Source of the DNA: Alphaproteobacteria bacterium
Lineage (GTDB): Bacteria > Pseudomonadota > Alphaproteobacteria > DAOWDM01
Direction of reading: 5' to 3'
Length of the DNA stretch: 6,811 nt
Assembly (NCBI GenBank): GCA_030639035.1
Contig: DAOWDM010000083.1
Span: forward strand, 1-6,811
The translations under genes were made by a program, and so were the position numbers. Within the stretch, counting starts at the first letter, position 1. Every line of letters begins with the position of its first letter. This document shows, piece after piece, positions 1 through 5,455 of the stretch. The notes under the pieces are model-generated. The model was not told the origin of the DNA and ran no database searches. It saw only the letters and a list, made by a program, of their open reading frames with translations.

Positions 1-405
1 TCTTTGACCCATAATCTGAGTTTTTACATCGCATAATAAAATGTCATTAAGAAAAGCTCGATCTTTTTTCTCATTGCATTGTTCTACATGTCTAAACTCA
101 TGAGATAATGTAGCTAACTGATAATTTTCACTACTATTTAAATTTATTACTACCAAGTTTTTACTACTGCTATGATAACCACCGCAGTTTGTAATATTAA
201 GACCTGTTAGCTCAACTCCTGCCTTACAAGCCTCATCTAAAACTTTCTTTCCATGTTTGGATTTTGCAAGCCTATTAACTAGCTTTGCTAGGTTGTTTTT
301 AACTTCTTTAGAACCTGTGATTTTAATTGGAACAACAGGCTCTATGACTTCCTGCTTTTGCTTTGAAGAAGGTTCTTTGTCATATGTTTTTATTAAGCTT
401 TTCAT
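1..405 (-). CDS. HExxH metallopeptidase-like protein, copy A (3' end beyond window)
   Basis: Partial gene: 135 codons are visible from an ATG at 405 and the frame is still open at the window edge. Residues 102-106 read HEFRH, within HEFRHVEQC, a zincin-type HExxH motif with two potential zinc-ligand histidines and a catalytic Glu. The same motif (HELRHSEQC) stands at the matching place in the neighbouring copy B. The third ligand expected from copy B (an acidic EAD cluster ~30 residues after the last His) would fall just outside the window. No signal peptide or membrane segment is visible at the N-terminus, which suggests a cytosolic protein or one exported by a leaderless route. The start lies 4 nt after the stop of copy B, so the two are probably co-transcribed from the promoter upstream of B. 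Residues 7-63 are nearly identical to copy B (49 of 57), and the following stretch is far more divergent. The family may be the putative metallopeptidase family DUF6782, but I name it from memory with limited certainty. Substrate and role are unknown. Confidence 0.8.
   Translation of the reverse strand, partial: MKSLIKTYDKEPSSKQKQEVIEPVVPIKITGSKEVKNNLAKLVNRLAKSKHGKKVLDEACKAGVELTGLNITNCGGYHSSSKNLVVINLNSSENYQLATLSHEFRHVEQCNEKKDRAFLNDILLCDVKTQIMGQR
217..387 (-). repeat. 5' homology block of copy A, matching 1202-1372
   Basis: These 171 bases (codons 7-63 of copy A) align without gaps to codons 10-66 of copy B at 1202-1372. I count 20 base differences (about 88% identity) and 8 amino-acid differences. 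Downstream of this block similarity falls sharply and gaps are needed. Both genes also share the bases TAAAGCCATGAAA at their start codons. This points to a tandem duplication, with later gene conversion or selection keeping the 5' part alike. Confidence 0.85.
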
Positions 406-409
406 GGCT

Positions 410-1399
410 TTATCTTCTTTTAAGTTTAGCTTTAAGAAGAGCTATAGGGATTTCTTTTTTCTTTGGATATGTCAAAGGGATTTCTTTTAATGATTTATCA
501 GCAGGAATTCCTGTTTCTTTTTCTCTGTCTTTGAAAAATTTATCAAAAGCATCAAACGTACTTTTTTTAACACCTAAATATTGTCTTTTTTCTAAAAGTT
601 TGGATTCAGGATTTATGTAGGCTTTACCGTCGATTTCACATCCACGTGATATTACTTCATTACAAGAGCAAGTATCTGCAAAACAATCGGAATTACCGTA
701 CAACTTCTTATCATTTTTTACACGTTGTTCGTAGTGGTTTATTATATCTTTTTCGTAAAAATTTCTTAGAAATGTGTTTTTATACCAACCTTTGAATGCG
801 TATTTCATTGCTTCTGTGCTATTAATTGTTCCATTAGTTTTAACGGCTTGTTCAGTACCTTTTGCAATTTCTGGATAATCCTTTTTTGCATATTCCCATA
901 ACCCTTTTTCTCCTGCCTTATCAAGCTCCCATACACAAAGGTGATGGTAAGCCATAGCATCAGCCTCCATAGCACGTCTGCCAATTACTTGAGATTTTAC
1001 GTCAATTTTAATATCATGAAGAAAAGATAAATCCCTGCTATTGCACTGCTCAGAATGCCTCAATTCATGAGCCAATACAGTCAACTGGTGTTTTTCATCA
1101 TAACTTGGATTTACAATGACCATGCTTTTCTTCTTTCCATAAAATCCTTTATGCTGGTAGAAGCCAGAAAATCCATTAAGTTTAACAGCGGCTAATCCAA
1201 TTCCTGCCTCACAAGCTTTTTCTAAAACTTTTTTACCATGCTCAGATTTTGCAAGTCTGTTGACTAGCTTTGCCAAGTTGTTTTTATCTTCTTTAGATCC
1301 TGTGATTTTAATTGGAACGACAGGCTTTATGATTTCCTGCTCTTGCTTTGAAGAAGGTTCTTTGTCATATGTTTCAATCAAGCTTGCTTGTTGTTTCAT
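410..1399 (-). CDS. HExxH metallopeptidase-like protein, copy B (329 aa)
   Basis: Complete gene of 329 residues from the ATG at 1399. A longer reading from a TTG at 1459 is rejected because that TTG is the -35 box of a good promoter. The ATG has an AGG Shine-Dalgarno 7 nt upstream, and copy A begins at the equivalent ATG. Layout: residues 1-65 are a charged, Lys-rich segment shared with copy A; residues 111-115 read HELRH (zincin HExxH motif); residues 142-152 (AMEADAMAYHH) supply acidic and His candidates for a third zinc ligand; residues 239-254 hold four Cys (CxxxxCxC and a later C) that could bind a metal or form disulfides. The C-terminal ~40 residues are strongly basic, ending KLKRR. 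No signal peptide or transmembrane helix is seen. It may belong to the DUF6782 putative metallopeptidase family, a name given from memory. Proteolytic activity is inferred only from the motif. The gene is divergent from ybeY and upstream of copy A. A phage-derived, toxin-like or exported-effector role is possible but nothing here proves it. Confidence 0.85.
   Translation of the reverse strand: MKQQASLIETYDKEPSSKQEQEIIKPVVPIKITGSKEDKNNLAKLVNRLAKSEHGKKVLEKACEAGIGLAAVKLNGFSGFYQHKGFYGKKKSMVIVNPSYDEKHQLTVLAHELRHSEQCNSRDLSFLHDIKIDVKSQVIGRRAMEADAMAYHHLCVWELDKAGEKGLWEYAKKDYPEIAKGTEQAVKTNGTINSTEAMKYAFKGWYKNTFLRNFYEKDIINHYEQRVKNDKKLYGNSDCFADTCSCNEVISRGCEIDGKAYINPESKLLEKRQYLGVKKSTFDAFDKFFKDREKETGIPADKSLKEIPLTYPKKKEIPIALLKAKLKRR
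1202..1372 (-). repeat. 5' homology block of copy B, matching 217-387
   Basis: Partner of the block at 217-387, in direct orientation and about 985 bp apart. Codons 10-66 of copy B encode the shared segment from TYDKEPSSKQ to the Ala-Gly before the divergent region. Confidence 0.85.
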
Positions 1400-1430
1400 G
1401 GCTTTACCTAAGTTTTGATGTTTATATGCA

Positions 1431-1459
1431 ATTATGTACAAGCTAGGACTTTTTGTCAA
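1431..1459 (-). promoter_or_regulatory. Sigma70-type promoter of the metallopeptidase pair
   Basis: On the minus strand, TTGACA (1459-1454, perfect -35 consensus) is followed by a 17-bp spacer and CATAAT (1436-1431, 5 of 6 matches to the -10 consensus). Transcription would start near 1424, giving a leader of about 25 nt before the ATG at 1399. With only 4 nt between the genes, this promoter probably serves both copies. Its position shows that the in-frame TTG at 1459 should not be taken as the start codon of copy B. Confidence 0.75.
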
Positions 1460-1496
1460 TAGATGTGGAAATAAACATTAAGAATGAGAAAAGCAT

Positions 1497-1525
1497 TTGT
1501 CTCAAAAATTATCAGGGCTTATGAT
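1497..1525 (+). promoter_or_regulatory. Candidate promoter of ybeY-corC-lnt
   Basis: TTGTCT (1497-1502, 4 of 6 to the -35 consensus) is followed by a 17-bp spacer and TATGAT (1520-1525, 5 of 6 to the -10 consensus), placing the start of transcription near 1532, about 17 nt before the ybeY ATG. A 6-bp inverted repeat, TTATCA (1509-1514) and TGATAA (1522-1527), surrounds the -10 box and might be an operator. The divergent promoter of the metallopeptidase genes lies only about 40 bp away. This is the strongest candidate in a 149-bp gap, but it rests on pattern alone. Confidence 0.5.
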
Positions 1526-1548
1526 AAAAGAAAACAGATGGGGAAAAT

Positions 1549-2073
1549 ATGAATAATTGTGAAGTAGACGTTTCAATTCAAACTAAAGAATGGGGAGACG
1601 TTCCAGACGTAGAAGATATCTGCATAAAAGCCGCAACAACAGCTTTTAATGTAGGGAAAACAGATAGCATAGATTCTGATAAACAAATAGAAATCAGTGT
1701 TTTGCTCACTGGAGATGATTTTATATGCGAGCTTAACCGTGATTATCGTGGGCAGGACAAGCCTACAAATGTTCTTTCTTTTGCAACTATTGAGTACATT
1801 CCTCAAGAAGAAATAGAAATAAATATGCAGGTAGGTGATATCCTGCTTGGAGACGTTGTAATTTCATTTGAAACAACATCTGCCGAAGCAAAAGACGAAA
1901 ATAAAACTTTAGAAGCTCATTTATCTCATCTGGTTGCACATGGAGTTCTTCACCTGTTAGGCTATGACCATGAAAAAGATGCTGAAGCTGAAATTATGGA
2001 AAAACTTGAAATAAGAGTTCTTGCAGAGCTGAATATTTCCTCTTCTTTTTTGGAAAGAACCGAACCATCATGA
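1549..2073 (+). CDS. ybeY: Endoribonuclease YbeY (rRNA maturation factor)
   Basis: 174-residue member of the UPF0054/YbeY family, a metal-dependent single-strand endoribonuclease that acts in 16S rRNA 3'-end maturation and, with RNase R in E. coli, in 70S ribosome quality control. The zinc motif H-x3-H-x5-H is complete: H131, H135 and H141 in HGVLHLLGYDH. The family-typical segment LNRDYRGQDKPTNVLSF is at residues 62-78 and GDILLGDVVIS at 96-106. Length is normal for alphaproteobacteria. The ATG at 1549 has GGGG at 1540-1543, 5 nt upstream. The stop overlaps the corC start (ATGA at 2070-2073), which indicates translational coupling. In many alphaproteobacteria phoH lies directly upstream; here it is absent and the gene faces a divergent accessory pair. 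The protein is cytoplasmic and ribosome-associated. Confidence 0.97.
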   Translation: MNNCEVDVSIQTKEWGDVPDVEDICIKAATTAFNVGKTDSIDSDKQIEISVLLTGDDFICELNRDYRGQDKPTNVLSFATIEYIPQEEIEINMQVGDILLGDVVISFETTSAEAKDENKTLEAHLSHLVAHGVLHLLGYDHEKDAEAEIMEKLEIRVLAELNISSSFLERTEPS

Positions 2074-3059
2074 GCAATAACAATCAACAAAAACAGTATG
2101 AAGAAAACGAAGAAAATCATGTGAGACCACTTAAAAAAAAGTGGTTTGCACGGCTTTTTTTTAATAAGGAGACTGTGCGTGAAACTATTGAGGAACTGAT
2201 AGAAGAAAAAGAAGAAGAAGTTCATTTAAGTGCTCATGAACGTTTGTTGCTTGGAAATATTCTGAAGTTAAAAGACTTGAGAGCAGTTGATGTAATGACT
2301 CAGCGTGCTGATATTGATGCTATCGAGGTTGATGCTACAATCGATAAGCTGATTGAAAAAATGACTGAAAAAAGCCATTCCAGAATGCCTGTTTTCAAAA
2401 AAACACTTGATGATATTGTTGGTATTGCTCATGTAAAAGATGTCGTCGGAGTCTCAAAAGGTCAAAAAGACAAAACAATTGCCGACATTATGAATCCTGA
2501 AGTTATCTTTATTTCCCCTGCTATGAGAATTCTAGATTTGTTACGTGATATGCAGTCTAAGAAAACGCATATGGTAATGGTAGTTGATGAATATGGCGGA
2601 ATAGATGGGCTTATAACTATTGAAATTCTGGTTGAACAGATAGTAGGTGAAATTGAAGACGAGCATGATAATGAAGTTCCTCCTGACCTTCTTTGGCATT
2701 CCAACGGCACTTTAGAGGTAGATGCAAGGGCTCAAATAGAAGATTTTGAAAAACTTGCGGGACGGATACTTACAGAAAATGAAAAAGAAGAAGATATAGA
2801 CACTATTGGCGGTCTTGTATTCCATATTGCTGGGCGAATGCCAGTAAGAGGAGAAATCGTCAAACATTCTTCTGGAGTTCGTTTTTGGATTATGGAAGCA
2901 GATGCACGACAAATAAAAAGGCTAATGGTATCTAATTTTCACGAACGCCCTTTGGTTCTAAAAGATAAAAAACCTGTTGCAGAGAAAAAACAGACAATAG
3001 AAAAACCTGTCTCAGATACAGAAAATAATAAAAAAATTCTGGATACAGAGAAAAAATGA
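2070..3059 (+). CDS. corC: CorC/HlyC-type CBS-domain protein
   Basis: 329-residue soluble CorC-type protein. There is no N-terminal DUF21/CNNM membrane domain, so it resembles the short E. coli CorC rather than the long membrane forms. Residues 1-55 are polar, with a basic KKK patch (22-24) and an acidic run near 41-50. Two CBS domains follow: about 71-130 (VMTQRADIDAIE, SRMPVF) and 138-195 (IMNPEVIFISP, MVVDEYGGIDGLITIEILVEQ). The CorC_HlyC transporter-associated domain is about 206-288 (IGGLVFHIAGRMPVRGE). Residues 296-329 form a low-complexity Lys/Glu/Thr tail. CorC has been linked to magnesium/cobalt efflux, and CBS domains commonly bind adenine nucleotides; which applies here is not visible. 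It overlaps ybeY and lnt by 4 bp on each side (ATGA), an arrangement conserved in proteobacteria. Confidence 0.95.
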   Translation: MSNNNQQKQYEENEENHVRPLKKKWFARLFFNKETVRETIEELIEEKEEEVHLSAHERLLLGNILKLKDLRAVDVMTQRADIDAIEVDATIDKLIEKMTEKSHSRMPVFKKTLDDIVGIAHVKDVVGVSKGQKDKTIADIMNPEVIFISPAMRILDLLRDMQSKKTHMVMVVDEYGGIDGLITIEILVEQIVGEIEDEHDNEVPPDLLWHSNGTLEVDARAQIEDFEKLAGRILTENEKEEDIDTIGGLVFHIAGRMPVRGEIVKHSSGVRFWIMEADARQIKRLMVSNFHERPLVLKDKKPVAEKKQTIEKPVSDTENNKKILDTEKK

Positions 3060-4621
3060 AAAGAATAGAGTCCTTTGCAGAAAAAGTGCGTGGGCTTGAT
3101 TTGTGGCATCATCGTATAGTAGCATTTTTTTGCGGTATAATATCTGTAGCAGCTCTGCCTCCTTATCATTTTATCCCAGCATTGTTTTCAATCCCTGTTT
3201 TGATATGGCTTGTTGATGGAGTAAAAACTAGACGTTCTGCTTTTTCTACAGGCTGGTGGTTTGGTTTCGGACATTTTGCTCTTGGAATGTCGTGGACAGC
3301 CAATGCCCTTACTGTAGACATAGTGCGTTTTGGTTGGTTGATTCCTTTTTGTATCCTTGGATTCGGTGCTGTTCTTGGGGTGTATATTGGGTTGACGACT
3401 CTTGTTGCTTTTTTTGCAAAAACAGGAATAAGACGAGCTGTTATTTTTGCTGCGGCTTGGACTCTTTTTGAATGGTTGAGGTCGTGGGTTTTTACTGGAT
3501 TGCCTTGGAATTTGACAGGTACTGTCTGGGCTAACTCTGAATCCATAATGCAAGTGTGTTCTCTTGCTGGAATATATGGTTTAAGCCTTGCAACAATTTT
3601 GTTTTTTGCCATGTTTTCGATTTTTGGAGATAAAGCTTGTAACAGAAAATATTTTGCGGTTGGAATATCTTCTCTTTTTATTATTTTAATAGCCGTTGGC
3701 GGTATGTTGCGACTTTCTTATGCTTCTGATGATTTTGTGTCTAATGTAAAGTTGCGACTTGTTCAAGCTAACATTCTGCAAAAAGATAAATGGGATTCTA
3801 GCCGTCGAGGGTATAATCTACTGGAGCATATAGCTTTAAGCCGTTCCAAAGGTTTTGAGGAAATTACACATGTAATATGGTCTGAAACTGCTTCATCTTT
3901 TCCTTTAAATATTGATTTTTATGCGAAGACAGCTACAGCAAAAGCTGTACCTTTAAATGGTGCTTTGATAACTGGAACGCCTAGATTCGATATGCATGGG
4001 AAAAAAGCCAAACGTATTTGGAATAGTATTATTGCCATAGATGAGGCAGGTAATACGCTTGCATATTATGATAAAGCACATCTAGTGCCTTTTGGTGAAT
4101 ATGTTCCGTTTGGCAAGTATTTGCCTTTAGATAAAATAACAAGCGGAAAGCTTGATTTTTCTTCTGGAGATGGGCTGAAAACTCTTGAAATAAAGGGACT
4201 TCCTCCATTCAGTCCGCTTGTTTGTTATGAGGTGATTTTTCCAACGGAAGTAATTGGAAAAGAAAAGCGTCCGTCATGGTTGCTAAATGTAACAAATGAT
4301 GGCTGGTATGGAGATAGTGCAGGACCATATCAACATTTTGTTGCATCACGGTTTCGTGCCATAGAAGAAGGGATTCCTTTGGTGCGAGTGGCAAATACTG
4401 GAATAAGTGGCGTTATTGATGCTTATGGGCGAGTTGTAAGTAGCTTGCCTTTAGGAAAAAAAGGCGTTATTGATAGCAAGCTACCCAAAGCTTTAGAAAA
4501 AATTACTTTTTATGGACGATTCGGCAATGGCATTCCTTTAACATTAATATTTTTGCTTTTTTTAGGTGGTTTTTCCAATCGAATCAGAAGTAAATATAAT
4601 GCGGAATATGTTTCTTTGTAA
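3056..4621 (+). CDS. lnt: Apolipoprotein N-acyltransferase
   Basis: 521-residue inner-membrane enzyme that adds the third acyl chain to the N-terminal Cys of apolipoproteins, the last step after Lgt and LspA. Residues about 20-225 hold several hydrophobic segments (22-54, 66-86, 93-121, 126-145, 165-190, 199-220), and a further one is at 491-507. The periplasmic nitrilase-like domain spans roughly 230-480. The catalytic triad is present: E277 in VIWSETA, K340 in YDKAHLVPFGEY and C390 in PLVCYEVIFP. VTNDGWYGDSAGPYQHF (412-428) is also typical of the family. One small oddity is Ser instead of the common Pro before the catalytic Glu (WSE rather than WPE). The ATG at 3056 overlaps the corC stop and has a GAG Shine-Dalgarno-like element 5 nt upstream. 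No intrinsic terminator is evident after the stop, so read-through to the next gene is possible. Confidence 0.97.
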   Translation: MKRIESFAEKVRGLDLWHHRIVAFFCGIISVAALPPYHFIPALFSIPVLIWLVDGVKTRRSAFSTGWWFGFGHFALGMSWTANALTVDIVRFGWLIPFCILGFGAVLGVYIGLTTLVAFFAKTGIRRAVIFAAAWTLFEWLRSWVFTGLPWNLTGTVWANSESIMQVCSLAGIYGLSLATILFFAMFSIFGDKACNRKYFAVGISSLFIILIAVGGMLRLSYASDDFVSNVKLRLVQANILQKDKWDSSRRGYNLLEHIALSRSKGFEEITHVIWSETASSFPLNIDFYAKTATAKAVPLNGALITGTPRFDMHGKKAKRIWNSIIAIDEAGNTLAYYDKAHLVPFGEYVPFGKYLPLDKITSGKLDFSSGDGLKTLEIKGLPPFSPLVCYEVIFPTEVIGKEKRPSWLLNVTNDGWYGDSAGPYQHFVASRFRAIEEGIPLVRVANTGISGVIDAYGRVVSSLPLGKKGVIDSKLPKALEKITFYGRFGNGIPLTLIFLLFLGGFSNRIRSKYNAEYVSL

Positions 4622-4832
4622 TGTTTTGTAATTATTAGAGACATGCATGTTAGGCGTGTGTGACAAAAACTTTAGTATATTAAAAAGCGTGATAATCTGT
4701 TATTTACACAGTAAAAGAAGTGTGTGAAATGAGTTGTATATACCAAAAGATGTAAAAATTAGTTGACACGCATACTGGGGTATGTAACAAGAATGGCAGG
4801 TTTAGAAGAAATAGCAAAATAGGAATTTACAG
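4622..4832 (+). promoter_or_regulatory. Intergenic regulatory region before the HTH gene
   Basis: This 211-bp gap has no convincing gene. A perfect -35 hexamer TTGACA lies at 4763-4768, but no good -10 box follows at the usual distance (AACAAG at 17 bp). Just downstream is the inverted repeat CATAC-N4-GTATG (4771-4784), a plausible operator for the HTH protein encoded next. Other dyads are ACATGCATGT (4641-4650, perfect palindrome) and the loose pair TTTACACA (4703-4710) / TGTGTGAAA (4721-4729). The HTH gene has AGGA at 4821-4824, 8 nt before its ATG. A tiny frame at 4793-4822 would encode MAGLEEIAK. The promoter assignment is weak and autoregulation is inferred. Confidence 0.4.
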
Positions 4833-5309
4833 ATGGATATTCAAATAACAGAACCTGCCTACGTTTCTCCAAGAGGTAGAACAGCTTCAGGTAGCCCAAA
4901 CCCAGTTGACTCTCATGTTGGAAGCAGAATTCGTTTACGCAGAACACTGCTTGGTTTAAGTCAGGAAAAGCTTGGCAATGCAATAGGTTTAACTTTTCAG
5001 CAAGTTCAGAAATATGAACGTGGTCTTAACCGTGTTGGTGCAAGCCGTTTGTGGGATTTGAGCCGAGTTCTTGGTGTTCAAGTTTCTTTCTTTTTTGACG
5101 ATATAGACGATTCAATCGCGAATCAAAGTCCTCGCATGATGGCAGGGCTTGAAGAAGAAATTACTGAATATGATCAAGACCCTATGACTAGAAAAGAAAC
5201 TCTTGAGCTAGTTCGTGCATATTATCGTATTCCAGATTCAAAAGTAGCAAAGCGTATTTTTGAACTTGTTAAGGCAATGTCAGGAACTGCAGGTAGTTCT
5301 GAAGTATAA
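4833..5309 (+). CDS. XRE-family HTH regulator, PhrR/PraR-like
   Basis: 158-residue DNA-binding regulator. A polar N-terminal arm (1-27) precedes a lambda-repressor-type HTH_3 domain at about 28-87: HVGSRIRLRRTLLGLSQEKLG, then GLTFQQVQKYERGLNRVGASRL with the recognition helix, and VQVSFFFDD at its end. This pattern is characteristic of the alphaproteobacterial regulators often encoded between lnt and metK, including PhrR/PraR of rhizobia (recalled from memory). The C-terminal part (100-150) is helical and charged, and may serve dimerisation; there is no recognisable ligand domain. The ATG at 4833 has a good AGGA 8 nt upstream. The gene ends in a strong terminator at 5366-5396, so it is probably expressed alone or together with lnt read-through. 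The inverted repeat upstream at 4771-4784 may be its own operator. Target genes cannot be read from the sequence. Confidence 0.93.
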   Translation: MDIQITEPAYVSPRGRTASGSPNPVDSHVGSRIRLRRTLLGLSQEKLGNAIGLTFQQVQKYERGLNRVGASRLWDLSRVLGVQVSFFFDDIDDSIANQSPRMMAGLEEEITEYDQDPMTRKETLELVRAYYRIPDSKVAKRIFELVKAMSGTAGSSEV

Positions 5310-5320
5310 ATAAGTATTTT

Positions 5321-5349
5321 TTGCTTTTAGATAGAATTTAAAGATTATT
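5321..5349 (+). promoter_or_regulatory. Weak candidate promoter between the HTH gene and metK
   Basis: TTGCTT (5321-5326), a 17-bp spacer and GATTAT (5344-5349, 4 of 6 to the -10 consensus) follow the HTH stop. A transcript from here would pass through the intrinsic terminator before reaching metK, which would make the terminator part of the metK leader. The surrounding sequence is so AT-rich that such matches arise easily by chance. Confidence 0.25.
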
Positions 5350-5365
5350 TTAATATATCTTTTAG

Positions 5366-5396
5366 AATCAGGTGGTATTATGCCACCTGATTTTTT
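5366..5396 (+). terminator. Rho-independent terminator after the HTH gene
   Basis: AATCAGGTGG (5366-5375) pairs perfectly with CCACCTGATT (5383-5392), a 10-bp stem with a 7-nt loop, followed by a T run (5391-5396, then ATTT). It lies 56 bp after the HTH stop codon and 59 bp before the preferred metK start. Either metK has its own promoter nearby, or termination here is conditional. Confidence 0.88.
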
Positions 5397-5404
5397 ATTT
5401 ATAT

Positions 5405-5437
5405 CTGATTTTTCATAGCCAAATTATGAAAAATAAG
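5405..5437 (+). promoter_or_regulatory. metK leader hairpin of unknown function
   Basis: ATTTTTCATA (5408-5417) pairs perfectly with TATGAAAAAT (5425-5434) around a 7-nt loop, and two more pairs follow after one mismatch (5405-5406 with 5436-5437). There is no T run after it, so it is not a terminator. It ends about 7 nt before the metK Shine-Dalgarno. The left arm (TTTTC, 5410-5414) could instead pair with GAAAA at 5447-5451, which overlaps the Shine-Dalgarno, so two exclusive folds are conceivable. It does not match the SAM-II or SAM/SAH riboswitch features that I remember. The pairing is visible in the sequence; any regulatory role is inference. Confidence 0.4.
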
Positions 5438-5443
5438 TGCCGA

Positions 5444-5449
5444 AAGGAA
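5444..5449 (+). promoter_or_regulatory. Shine-Dalgarno deciding the metK start
   Basis: AAGGAA, with AGGA at 5445-5448, stands 7 nt before the TTG at 5456. The competing ATG at 5426 has no purine-rich element at the right distance; it lies inside the leader hairpin. Confidence 0.7.
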
Positions 5450-5455
5450 AAGCCG

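Noticed and set aside
257..620. Two overlapping plus-strand frames of 77 and 85 codons
   Set aside because: They are antisense to the metallopeptidase genes, whose coding is supported by paralogy and the HExxH motif; their Phe/Ser/Leu-rich translations are typical of reading Lys/Glu-rich genes backwards.
1..1399. Toxin-antitoxin or phage module
   Set aside because: No small antitoxin-like partner, integrase, attachment site or phage structural gene is visible; the two genes are paralogs, not a two-component pair.
3166..3612. Minus-strand frames of 148 and 121 codons inside lnt
   Set aside because: Shadow frames of a fully supported Lnt coding region; the Lys/Pro/Arg-rich products show no family features.
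4641..4650. Perfect palindrome ACATGCATGT after lnt as a terminator or operator
   Set aside because: It has no loop and no T run, so it is not a terminator. Several 10-bp palindromes are expected by chance in a window this size.
5405..5437. metK leader hairpin as a second intrinsic terminator
   Set aside because: The stem is AU-rich and is followed by AAG rather than a T run.
5400..5455. Known SAM-II or SAM/SAH riboswitch before metK
   Set aside because: The expected GC-rich P1 stem and the conserved purine-rich pseudoknot strand near the Shine-Dalgarno, as I remember them, are not present.
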